NCBI RefSeq assembly: GCF_000429465.1
Contig: NZ_AUBX01000016.1
Coordinates: 1-64,000 of the forward strand
DNA from: Algoriphagus vanfongensis DSM 17529
Lineage (GTDB): Bacteria; Bacteroidota; Bacteroidia; Cytophagales; Cyclobacteriaceae
Reading direction: 5' to 3'
DNA length: 64,000 nucleotides
A program made the translations under genes and the position numbers. Shown piece by piece: positions 26,724 through 35,200 of the stretch (its first letter is position 1; every line of letters begins with the position of its first letter). Under the pieces are notes generated by a model. That model was not told the DNA's origin, made no database searches, and was given only the letters and a program-made list of their open reading frames with translations.

Positions 26724-27068
26724 TTAAAAATCTTGAACAGCTAGTACAATCAATATCACTGAAAATATTAATACAAGTATTGAAAAGATTAAAAGTTCGG
26801 GTTTATGGAATTGGCTTTCGATGCCAATTTGTTTTGTGAATTTTCCATAAATAAGAACTCCAATAGAACACATAAATAATGTCAAACCAGTCAGTATTAA
26901 AGAATATTTCAGTAACAAAATACTGCCAATAATTATAAAACATATGGCCCCCACATATCCCTTAAATTTTGTGGTGTCTGAGGTGCTAGATTGTTGCTCC
27001 ACAACAGATATGAACAAAATGGTTCCGATAGTTACAAAAATGAATGCTGAAATTGGGTGTTCTAACAA
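26724..27068 (-). CDS. Small multi-pass membrane protein of unknown function
   Basis: 114 residues with four likely membrane helices: about 6-22, 38-55, 57-74 and 91-111. It has no recognisable family motif. The only available start is TTG at 27068, because a stop codon lies directly upstream and no ATG precedes the first helix; this lowers confidence that it is intact. The DNA is more A/T rich than the neighbouring Moco and prmC genes. It is on the same strand as, and 68 bases downstream of, the MazF-like toxin gene, so it may be carried along with the toxin-antitoxin pair. Confidence 0.5.
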   Translation of the reverse strand: MLEHPISAFIFVTIGTILFISVVEQQSSTSDTTKFKGYVGAICFIIIGSILLLKYSLILTGLTLFMCSIGVLIYGKFTKQIGIESQFHKPELLIFSILVLIFSVILIVLAVQDF

Positions 27069-27136
27069 TTAAAATTTTTTTATACCAAACGTGCTCTTAA
27101 GCTTGATTTAAAATGCATGCTAAAAGTTTGAAAATT

Positions 27137-27460
27137 TCAATCCACAAAAGTTTCCTTGATCACGGCTTTACAAGCATCGATTTGGGGGGGAGATAAGGTT
27201 TCAAAAATTTTAATGATTCTACTTTTGTCCACAGTCCTGATTTGATCCATAGCGACCATCCCTCTTTTCCCGTTGTGATTTACGGGAACTCTAGTTGGAT
27301 ATTTCCTTAGGTTAGTAGTCATGGGAGCGAGCACAATAGCATTCAGATATTTATTCATTTCATTGGGTGAAATGATTACACAAGGTCTGGTCTTTTTGAT
27401 TTCACTTCCTATCGTGGGATCAAGGTTCACAAGGACAATGGAGTATTGTTTTAATTCCAT
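27137..27460 (-). CDS. MazF/PemK-type toxin (mRNA interferase family)
   Basis: 107 residues. Family pattern: YSIVLVNLDPTIGSEIKKTRPCVIIS at the N-terminus, NAIVLAPMTTN, and GKRGMVAMDQIRTVDKSRI, which includes the conserved strand with the substrate-binding residues. Members usually cleave single-stranded RNA at short motifs and stop translation; the motif for this one is unknown. The start overlaps the antitoxin gene by 10 bases, the normal antitoxin-first layout. Confidence 0.92.
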   Translation of the reverse strand: MELKQYSIVLVNLDPTIGSEIKKTRPCVIISPNEMNKYLNAIVLAPMTTNLRKYPTRVPVNHNGKRGMVAMDQIRTVDKSRIIKIFETLSPPQIDACKAVIKETFVD

Positions 27461-27696
27461 TCTTCCAGATTTTCATCCTCAAACACATCATCTATCATCA
27501 ATTGATCATCCCCTTTTTCATTCATTTTCTTAAACTCCTTTTCCCAATTTTGCCTTGGTTTAGTGATGGGTTTGAGAATGATTTGCTCCTCTTCGAGAAT
27601 AAGTTCAATCTTGTCCTGAATGTTGTATTTCTCCAAAATGGTCTTGCTTAAACGAAGTCCCTTTGAATTTCCTATTTTAATGATAGTTGTTTCCAT
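27451..27696 (-). CDS. MazE/AbrB-type antitoxin
   Basis: 81 residues. The N-terminal swapped-hairpin DNA-binding domain reads TTIIKIGNSKGLRLSKTILEKYNI, then IELILEEEQIILKP. An acidic C-terminal tail (DDVFEDENLEEWN) is expected to bind and block the MazF-like toxin. It precedes and overlaps the toxin. The palindrome at 27718-27731, 22 bases upstream, is a probable operator for autoregulation. Confidence 0.92.
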   Translation of the reverse strand: METTIIKIGNSKGLRLSKTILEKYNIQDKIELILEEEQIILKPITKPRQNWEKEFKKMNEKGDDQLMIDDVFEDENLEEWN

Positions 27697-27717
27697 GATC
27701 TCTTAGAATGTAATTAC

Positions 27718-27731
27718 AAAGTACGTACTTT
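27718..27731. promoter_or_regulatory. Palindromic operator candidate upstream of mazE-like gene
   Basis: AAAGTACGTACTTT is a perfect 14-bp palindrome. It lies 22 bases before the antitoxin start. On the minus strand a TTTG about 20 bases further upstream and TACTTTG inside the palindrome resemble a promoter with a one-base-short -7 element, so a bound AbrB-type antitoxin would cover the promoter. Inference. Confidence 0.5.
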
Positions 27732-27761
27732 TGACTTAGATTTCAAATTCGGAGATATAAG

Positions 27762-27784
27762 TTCAGGATTTCAAATCCTGAATA
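27762..27784. repeat. Right palindromic copy of the islet-flanking repeat
   Basis: Arms TTCAGGATTT (27762-27771) and AAATCCTGAA (27773-27782) are perfect complements around a single C. Bases 27770-27784 equal the left copy at 26674-26688. It lies between the antitoxin gene and prmC. Confidence 0.65.
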
Positions 27785-27812
27785 CCTAAAGTCCCACATT
27801 TTCAATAAAAAA

Positions 27813-28667
27813 TCATCTGCTCTTTGGTTCATTTTTTTGAACCCCTTTTACCATCCGATCTTTACCATTAAGGTCTTGGATTAGCTGAGTTTGGGAGTAG
27901 CCGAGTTGCTGAAGCAGGGCCAAAACTTGATGTCCATATTCTTCATGGATCTCAAAATAGATTTTTCCATTTTCCTTTAATGCTTGGAGGCCTTTTTGGG
28001 CGATCTCTCTATAAAATATAAGCGGGTCTTCATCCGGAACAAAAAGTGCCAATCCGGGCTCGAAATCCACAACATTGTGATGCATCAGAGCTTTGCCTTT
28101 TTCTGGAATGTACGGTGGATTGCTCACCAAAATATCCAAATCGAGGACCGGAATCGAATTAGTTAAGATATCACACTCGAGCCATTTCACCCGAGCTTGA
28201 TGAATAGTTGCATTGTGCTGGGCGACTTCCAAAGCTTGGGTCGAGATGTCTATGCCATACACTTCCGCACGATCCATTTCCAGAAAAAGTGAAATTGGAA
28301 TACATCCCGTACCTGTGCCGACATCGAGAATCCTTAGCTGGCTTTGAGAGTTTTCTTTGATGATCAAGTGTACTAGCTCCTCGGTTTCATTTCTTGGGAT
28401 CAGCGTACTGGGATTGACCACAAATTCGCGACCGTAAAAAGGGCCTTTTCCCAATACATATTGGATAGGTTCACCCGTCTTAAGCTTCTCAAAATCTGAA
28501 AACAACTGTGGCGGAAGGTTCTGCTCATCCACGAGATTGATCCTTTCCATCGGTTTCAGTCCCAAATGATGTTCAAACAGCCATGAAACTATATGTTGAG
28601 CTTCTTGAAACTCATAGATTTTCAGCTCTGTAGCCCACTGCTGAAGCAAAGAATTGTAATTGATCAT
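27813..28667 (-). CDS. prmC: Peptide chain release factor N5-glutamine methyltransferase PrmC
   Basis: 284 residues. The N-terminal helical domain is followed by a Rossmann methyltransferase with SAM motif LDVGTGTGCIPIS and the catalytic NPPYIP motif that binds the target glutamine. It methylates the GGQ glutamine of release factors. It is single here, divergent from the next gene with 51 bases between the starts. Confidence 0.95.
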   Translation of the reverse strand: MINYNSLLQQWATELKIYEFQEAQHIVSWLFEHHLGLKPMERINLVDEQNLPPQLFSDFEKLKTGEPIQYVLGKGPFYGREFVVNPSTLIPRNETEELVHLIIKENSQSQLRILDVGTGTGCIPISLFLEMDRAEVYGIDISTQALEVAQHNATIHQARVKWLECDILTNSIPVLDLDILVSNPPYIPEKGKALMHHNVVDFEPGLALFVPDEDPLIFYREIAQKGLQALKENGKIYFEIHEEYGHQVLALLQQLGYSQTQLIQDLNGKDRMVKGVQKNEPKSR

Positions 28668-28718
28668 GTGTAGCGAAATGAGGGATAGGGACGTAAAAGT
28701 AAAACCAAAGCAAGCACT

Positions 28719-29540
28719 ATGAAAAAATCACTTTTACTTTTGTTCTTTTTGACCCTGCCCTTGTTGCTTTTTTCTCAGGAAAAAGGGAAGCTCTGGATAG
28801 AGTTGGATGGAACCTACTGGGAAAAATCTCTTGACAATACTGGAAACCTTACTGCTGAAAAAGAAAGATTTGGAAGCATCAGGCCCTATTTGGGGCTAGG
28901 AATCGGAAAAGGATGGAGTCTAGGGCTGATGGGAAATTATCAATCTTATGACTTGCAGCAAGAGGAATTGATCGGCTTGAGAGCCATTTATTCCGACACT
29001 CCTGATGATTCGGGGTTTTACCCTGTAGTCGACTACACGCAGGTGCAGTATCCTATTGGCATGACGAATGAGTTTTTTGGATTTGGCGCTTTTGTGCAGA
29101 AAAGCCTGGCATTGGGCAAGAAAACGTCCTTAAATTTCAACTTTTACGGACTCAGGGAAAAGTCGGAGAATGGAAACTTTGAAGTTTATCCCAATTATTC
29201 TAGTTCCTGGTACTACCCCTGTCTGAATTGCCTTTCCTATTATCCCGGACCCTATCGCTTTGGCTTTGAGGAAAGCAATTGGCGATTTGGGCTTGATTTG
29301 GCTTTTGCCTATGAGTTGAAGTCTTGGATGAAGCTAGGAGTCAGAGCTAATTTTCTTGAGTTTAGAAAACAAAGCGTCCTTTTTGACGATGAGTACATCA
29401 TGGGAGCTACTGATGCCTATCTCCCGTATCCAAACTATGAGTACATGGCTATCAGCAATTATTATGGAGATCGCTATGATTTTGGCTCGGCAGTCACGCG
29501 AGAAGGAGTCAGAATTTCCTTGCTTTTTCTACCCTTTTAG
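28719..29540 (+). CDS. Predicted outer membrane beta-barrel protein, unknown function
   Basis: 273 residues. Signal peptide MKKSLLLLFFLTLPLLLFSQ. The rest has alternating hydrophobic/polar strands, many aromatic residues and a C-terminal Phe (LLFLPF), as in small outer membrane barrels. A Cys pair (CLNC) in an extracellular-loop-like region rich in Tyr and Pro is unusual for such proteins. No specific family recognised. Confidence 0.7.
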   Translation: MKKSLLLLFFLTLPLLLFSQEKGKLWIELDGTYWEKSLDNTGNLTAEKERFGSIRPYLGLGIGKGWSLGLMGNYQSYDLQQEELIGLRAIYSDTPDDSGFYPVVDYTQVQYPIGMTNEFFGFGAFVQKSLALGKKTSLNFNFYGLREKSENGNFEVYPNYSSSWYYPCLNCLSYYPGPYRFGFEESNWRFGLDLAFAYELKSWMKLGVRANFLEFRKQSVLFDDEYIMGATDAYLPYPNYEYMAISNYYGDRYDFGSAVTREGVRISLLFLPF

Positions 29541-29572
29541 CCTTGCAAATCAAAAGACTCGGAAAGAAAAAC

Positions 29573-29580
29573 TACCTTTG
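29573..29580 (+). promoter_or_regulatory. -7 promoter element (TAnnTTTG) for the RsmB-type gene
   Basis: TACCTTTG matches the Bacteroidota -7 consensus. The nearest TTG upstream (29543-29545) is 27 bases away, longer than usual, so the -33 part is doubtful. Its position argues that the coding start is ATG 29598, not the GTG at 29580. Confidence 0.4.
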
Positions 29581-29597
29581 TGCAGAATTTCTTTCGG

Positions 29598-30788
29598 ATG
29601 AAACTACACAACAATACCATACGGGGCGTACACGCTGCCTTGGAAGCGATCTTTCAGGAAGGTCAATATGCCGACAAAGTCATCGAGCGCACGCTCAAGT
29701 CCAATCCTAAATGGGGAGCACGAGATCGCTCTTTCATCGCTGAGACCACCTATGAAATGGTGCGCTGGTGGAGGCTGATCAATCATTTGAGCCCTTCGGA
29801 AAGCTACTGGGATTTGTTTGGTACCTATTGGCTGATGCAGGGAAATGTCTTGCCCCCTTGGGAGGAATTTTCAGGAATCAATCCGGAAAGGATCAAGGCC
29901 AAATACGAAAAACTGGATAATCCGGCCCTTTTGGAATCCATCCCCGACTGGCTGCATGAGATGGGCAAGAAGGAACTGGGAGACAAGTGGGAGCAAGAGA
30001 TTCATAGCCTGAATGAGGAAGCTGAAGTTGTTTTGCGTGTCAATACATTGAAAACCACTCGGGAGCGATTACGCAATCAATTGGCTGAAGATGGAATCAA
30101 AACCTACATTGTTAAAGGTTATCCTGATGCATTGATCTTGGAAGAAAGACAAAATGTATTCAGAAACGCAGCCTTCAAAGAAGGGCTTTTTGAAGTGCAG
30201 GATGCATCCTCTCAATTGGTAGCGGCAGCTTTGGCAGTAGAGCCGGGGATGCGCGTGATCGATGCTTGTGCCGGAGCAGGAGGTAAATCTCTTCACTTGG
30301 CAGCATTGATGGAGAATAAAGGAAAGATTCTTTCCATGGATGTAGAGGAGTGGAAGCTTCAGCAGACTAAGTTGAGAGCCAGAAGAGACGGTGTCTCTAT
30401 CATCGAGCGAAAAGTCATCGAAGGTTCCAAAACGATTAAAAGATTGAAAGAATCTGCGGATAGATTACTTCTGGACGTGCCTTGTTCCGGTTTGGGAGTT
30501 TTGAGAAGGAATCCCGATACGAAGTGGAAGCTAAGTCCTGAGTCTATCGCCGACGTGCAAAAAACACAGCAGGAAATCATCCAGTCCTACTCTTCTATGG
30601 TGAAAAAAGGAGGTCAGATGGTCTATGCTACTTGTAGTATTCTTCCTTCGGAGAATCAAAATCAAGTTGAGAAATTTTTGGCTTCCGAAGTAGGTCAAGA
30701 TTTCGAGCTGATAGAAGATCAGAAAGTTCTGGCTCAAGAGAGCGGATTTGATGGGTTTTACATTGCAAGACTACAGCGGAAGCCTTGA
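29598..30788 (+). CDS. RsmB/NOP-family rRNA (cytosine-C5) methyltransferase
   Basis: 396 residues from ATG 29598. SAM-binding motif DACAGAGGKSLHLAAL, motif IV DVPCSGLGVLRRNPD with its Cys, and motif VI VYATCSILPSENQ with the catalytic Cys are all present, so it should be an active RNA m5C methyltransferase, probably on 16S rRNA. The N-terminal 130 residues resemble a NusB-like RNA-binding region. RsmB is the closest named relative, but Bacteroidota often carry several paralogues, so no symbol is given. Confidence 0.9.
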   Translation: MKLHNNTIRGVHAALEAIFQEGQYADKVIERTLKSNPKWGARDRSFIAETTYEMVRWWRLINHLSPSESYWDLFGTYWLMQGNVLPPWEEFSGINPERIKAKYEKLDNPALLESIPDWLHEMGKKELGDKWEQEIHSLNEEAEVVLRVNTLKTTRERLRNQLAEDGIKTYIVKGYPDALILEERQNVFRNAAFKEGLFEVQDASSQLVAAALAVEPGMRVIDACAGAGGKSLHLAALMENKGKILSMDVEEWKLQQTKLRARRDGVSIIERKVIEGSKTIKRLKESADRLLLDVPCSGLGVLRRNPDTKWKLSPESIADVQKTQQEIIQSYSSMVKKGGQMVYATCSILPSENQNQVEKFLASEVGQDFELIEDQKVLAQESGFDGFYIARLQRKP

Positions 30789-30805
30789 AATAAAAAATAA
30801 CGACG

Positions 30806-30837
30806 GCCGGAGAAGAAGACTCTCCGGCTTTTTTTTG
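30806..30837 (+). terminator. Terminator after the rRNA methyltransferase gene
   Basis: Arms GCCGGAGA and TCTCCGGC enclose an AGAAGAC loop and are followed by eight or more T. Confidence 0.9.
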
Positions 30838-30974
30838 GACTATTGCGTCAGTTTGTTTTGTAATCGGCTGTTTTGGTAAGCGATTTCCTGAGATTAGGAT
30901 CAAAATACGACAAATGCCTCATTTTTTAGGAGTGGGATTCCCGCCAATTTTGGGAACCTAACCATTCTAAAATT

Positions 30975-32027
30975 ATGAAAAGTCTACTGTTAATTTTCCT
31001 CCTTGTGTTTGTAGAGGTCATGCCAGGTACGGTTCTCACAGAAAAAGACATAAAGGTCACCAGCTACAACAAGAAAAATCAGCATTCCAAAGCTCCGAAG
31101 AAAGTTTTTGTAAAGAGTTTCAAAGCACTTTTTGAGGTTTATGAAGAAGCCTCTGCTTCAGTTTCCGGATCTAAAAAAGAAAGAGCCGATAGAACCACTT
31201 TCACCTCTGGTACTTCTACAAGTTTAGGAGTTCAAATTTCAGGCGTCGATGTAGATGATTTCCAAAAAATGATCAATGATGCTTATGCTGATTTTGTAAG
31301 CCAGCTGACCAGTCAGGGTTTTGAGATTATTACAGCGGGAGATGTACAAAAATTTGAGTATTTCTCTGATTGGACATTGGTAAATGGAGGAGCCTCATCC
31401 GATGCACAGGCACAGGGATTTGTAATGGTCACCCCGGAGGGCTTTGATTACTTGGTGAAAAAGGTCTCTAACAGTGGGAAAGAGAAGTTCGGATTTAACT
31501 TGACAGACCCTACTCCAAAAATGTCCAAAGCTATAGAGAATGTCTATGTTGCCGATGTCAATTTTGTGTTTCCTTTCGTCAATTTGGATGCGGACGCTTC
31601 CCAATGGACCAAAACCACTTCTGTAAAAGCTAAAATTGACTATAGAATTGATCCAATTGTAGATCCTAGTGAGAACAATAGATCCATTGGTGGTGGAGGA
31701 GCTAATTTGCTTTCTCAGGTAAGATTTGTTTCTGGATTGGATATCGGAAGTAATCCTTTGTTCCATGCTAAAGTTGAGCCAAAAAAGGCAGTTTCTTTTG
31801 AAGGCGTTTTTGCAGACAAAAAAATCAAAGAAGTGACACAAGCTCAGTCTGAAATGTTTTCCAAAACCGGCTATACGCAATTGGTAATGACATCAGGGGA
31901 TCAGAAAAAAGTAGCTTCCCACTTTGCTGAATGTGATCATGATGCCTATGTCAATGCCGCTTCAGGATCTATGAAGGATTTGATTGATACCGGGATTAAG
32001 AATTTCGTAGAGATGACAAGTAAATAA
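30975..32027 (+). CDS. Exported protein of unknown function
   Basis: 350 residues. A signal-peptide-like N-terminus (MKSLLLIFLLVFVEVMPGTVL) is followed by a soluble region with no motif I recognise. A helix DVDDFQKMINDAYADFVSQL precedes GFEIITAGDVQKF; mixed alpha/beta content follows with FVFPFVNLDADASQW and KAKIDYRIDPIV. There is one Cys late (ECDHD). It could be periplasmic or surface-exposed. It stands alone between two terminators, so neighbours do not help. CCAATTTTGG just upstream contains a one-mismatch -7 element. Confidence 0.75.
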   Translation: MKSLLLIFLLVFVEVMPGTVLTEKDIKVTSYNKKNQHSKAPKKVFVKSFKALFEVYEEASASVSGSKKERADRTTFTSGTSTSLGVQISGVDVDDFQKMINDAYADFVSQLTSQGFEIITAGDVQKFEYFSDWTLVNGGASSDAQAQGFVMVTPEGFDYLVKKVSNSGKEKFGFNLTDPTPKMSKAIENVYVADVNFVFPFVNLDADASQWTKTTSVKAKIDYRIDPIVDPSENNRSIGGGGANLLSQVRFVSGLDIGSNPLFHAKVEPKKAVSFEGVFADKKIKEVTQAQSEMFSKTGYTQLVMTSGDQKKVASHFAECDHDAYVNAASGSMKDLIDTGIKNFVEMTSK

Positions 32028-32054
32028 GTTTGTCCAAGATTCCATTTTTTCACG

Positions 32055-32085
32055 GGGCTACTCTCTAGAGGGGTAGCCCTTTTTA
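32055..32085 (+). terminator. Terminator after the unknown exported protein
   Basis: Arms GGGCTAC and GTAGCCC with an 11-base loop containing CTCTAGAG, followed by a T-rich run. Located 28 bases after the stop codon. Confidence 0.8.
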
Positions 32086-32183
32086 TTTTAGAAAAATCAC
32101 GGCGACAAATTGGATGTCTGAGCCGGAATTTCGGATTAACCAGAAGGCATTTGTTTTTTCTTTCCCCCAAAGCGCATTTCTTC

Positions 32184-32191
32184 TATCTTTG
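32184..32191 (+). promoter_or_regulatory. -7 promoter element for ileS
   Basis: TATCTTTG matches TAnnTTTG. No good -33 TTTG is found at the usual distance. Transcription from here would give a leader of roughly 65 bases before GTG 32262. Confidence 0.4.
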
Positions 32192-32261
32192 TGGCTTGTT
32201 TTGAGCGGGATGGCATTTGGCCTTTCGCATTCTTCACCTTATCTCCACAAGAAAGGAAATT

Positions 32262-35200
32262 GTGAAAACGTATCAGGAATTTAAGCAGGTGGACTATCCT
32301 CACATCGGGGAGTCTATTCTTCAGTATTGGAAAGAAAATCAGATTTTCGAAAAGTCAATTGCAAACCGTGATGGTGCAGAGACCTTTACCTTTTTCGAGG
32401 GCCCTCCTTCGGCAAATGGTACTCCGGGTATCCACCACGTGATGGCTCGTACTCTGAAGGATATTTTTTGTCGATATAAGACTCTTAAAGGTTTCCAAGT
32501 GAAGCGAAAAGGAGGCTGGGATACTCATGGTCTTCCCGTTGAGCTTCAAGTGGAAAAAGAACTGGGAATCACCAAAGAGGATATCGGTACCAAAATCACC
32601 GTAGAAGAATACAACAAGAAGTGCCGCGAAACCGTCATGCGCTTCAAAAACGAATGGGATGACCTGACCGAGAAAATCGGTTATTGGGTGGATTTGGACG
32701 ATCCTTACATCACCTTCGATAGCAAGTACATTGAAACCTTGTGGAATTTGCTGCAGAAGCTGTACGACAAGGACCTCCTTTATAAAGGCTACACGATCCA
32801 ACCGTATTCTCCAGCTGCAGGTACTGGTTTGTCTTCTCACGAACTGAACCAACCAGGCACTTACAAGGATGTGAAGGATACTTCCATCACTGCTCAGTTC
32901 AAACTGAAAGGAGAAGACAACACTTACATCTTAGCCTGGACGACAACTCCTTGGACTTTGCCATCTAACTCCGCTTTGGCGATAGGTGAAAACTTGGACT
33001 ATGTGAAAGTGAAAACTTTCAATCCATATACTCATGAGCCTGAATTCGTGATTTTGGCAAAAGCCAGAATGGCTGCCTATCTGAATCCAAAGGCGAAAGA
33101 CCACAAGGTGGAAGATTACAAGGCGGGAGATAAGCTGATCCCTTACGAGGTGATTTCCGAATTCAAAGGGAAGGATATGCTTGGCTGGGAATACGAGCAA
33201 TTGTTTCCGATTGATGCTTTAGCACTTCCTAATCCTGCTTTTACTGTCGTTTCTGGAGATTATGTGACTACAGAAGATGGTACTGGTATCGTTCACTTAG
33301 CGAAGGCTTTTGGTGCGGATGACTTTAGAACTTTGGTTCAAAACAACGTGCCAGGTGTATTTGTCAAAGATGATTTGGGTAATGATATTCCTGTTGTCGA
33401 TAAGCAAGGTAGATTCTTACCTGTAGTCGGTGAGTATTTGGCTGCAAAAATGAAAGAACATGGAATCACAGCTCATAAAGAATATGGTGCTTCTGATTTC
33501 TATGTGAAAAATTATACCGAGGATGATGAGAATGCTCCGGATTACAAAAACACGGATGTGATCATTTCTATCATCTTGAAAAATGAAAATAAAGCCTTCA
33601 AAGTAGAGAAATACGAGCACAGTTATCCACACTGCTGGAGAACTGACAAGCCGGTACTTTACTATCCTTTGGAAAGCTGGTTTATCAAAACCACTGCTTA
33701 CAAAGACAGATTGGTGGAATTGAACAAAACCATCAACTGGAAGCCAGAAGCAACCGGTACTGGTCGTTTCGGAAACTGGTTGGAAAACTTGGTGGACTGG
33801 AACTTGAGCCGTTCAAGATTCTGGGGAACCCCACTTCCTATCTGGAGAACAAGTGATGGAACTGAAGAGAAATGTATCGGTTCGATCGCTGAATTGAACG
33901 CTGAAATCGAAAAATCCATCGCTGCTGGATTTATGGAGAAATCTCCATACGAAGGCAAAGAGTTGGATTTGCATAGACCCTATGTGGATGACGTCGTTTT
34001 GATTTCCGACAAAGGAGAGAAGATGTTCCGTGAGCCAGACTTGATTGACGTTTGGTTTGATTCCGGTGCCATGCCGTACGCACAATGGCATTATCCATTC
34101 GAGAACGAAGATGTATTCAAGGCGAACTATCCTGCTGATTACATCGCTGAAGGGGTAGATCAGACACGTGGTTGGTTCTTTACTCTTCATGCTATCGCAG
34201 GGATGCTTTTTGATAGTGTAGCTTTCAAGAACGTGATCGCGAATGGCCTTGTTTTGGACAAAAACGGCAACAAAATGTCCAAGCGATTAGGCAATGCGGT
34301 GGATCCTTTCAAGACTTTGAAAGAATATGGTCCAGATGCCTTGAGATGGTACATGCTTAGCAATGCAAATCCTTGGGATAATTTGAAATTCAACCTGGAT
34401 GGCGTGACAGAGGTGCAGAGACGCTTCTTTGGCACCCTTCAGAATACTTATAACTTCTTTGCGCTTTATGCAAATCTGGATGCTTTTGTCTATGACAAGT
34501 CTAAGGCAGTTCCAGTGGCGCAAAGAGCAGAATTGGATCAGTGGATCATCTCCAAACTTCAGTCTTTGATCTCTGAGGTGGAGGAAGCCATGGATAATTA
34601 TGATGCGACTCGAGCTACTCGTGCCATCATGAACTTTACCGTGGATCAATTGTCCAATTGGTATGTGAGATTGGCCAGAAAGAGATTCTGGAGAGGTGAT
34701 ATGAACGCTGACAAGCAGGCCGCTTACGAGACTTTATATGAATGCTTGTTGACCCTGACACAATTGATGTCATCTTTTGCTCCATTCTATTCCGATTGGT
34801 TGTACAAAAACTTGACAGAGACCGGTGCTGGAGGAGAAGAGTCCGTTCACTTGACGGATTGGGTTGTTGCTGATCAAGCATTGATCAATAGCGATCTGGA
34901 AGCAAGTATGGATTTGGCACAGACGATTTCTTCTTTGGTTCACTCCTTGAGAAAGAAAGAAAAGTTGAAAGTTCGCCAGCCGCTTCAAAGAATCCTGATT
35001 CCTGTCTTGAGCAAGAAGGTTCAGGCTCAGATTGAGCATGTTGAGGACTTGATCAAGACCGAGGTGAATATCAAAGCCATCGAATATATCGATGATGCTT
35101 CTGGGATTTTGGTAAAAGATGTAAAACCTAATCTTCCTGTTTTGGGTAAAAAACTAGGACCGAAGATGAGATTTGTCGTAGCTGCTATCAAATCTTGGGG

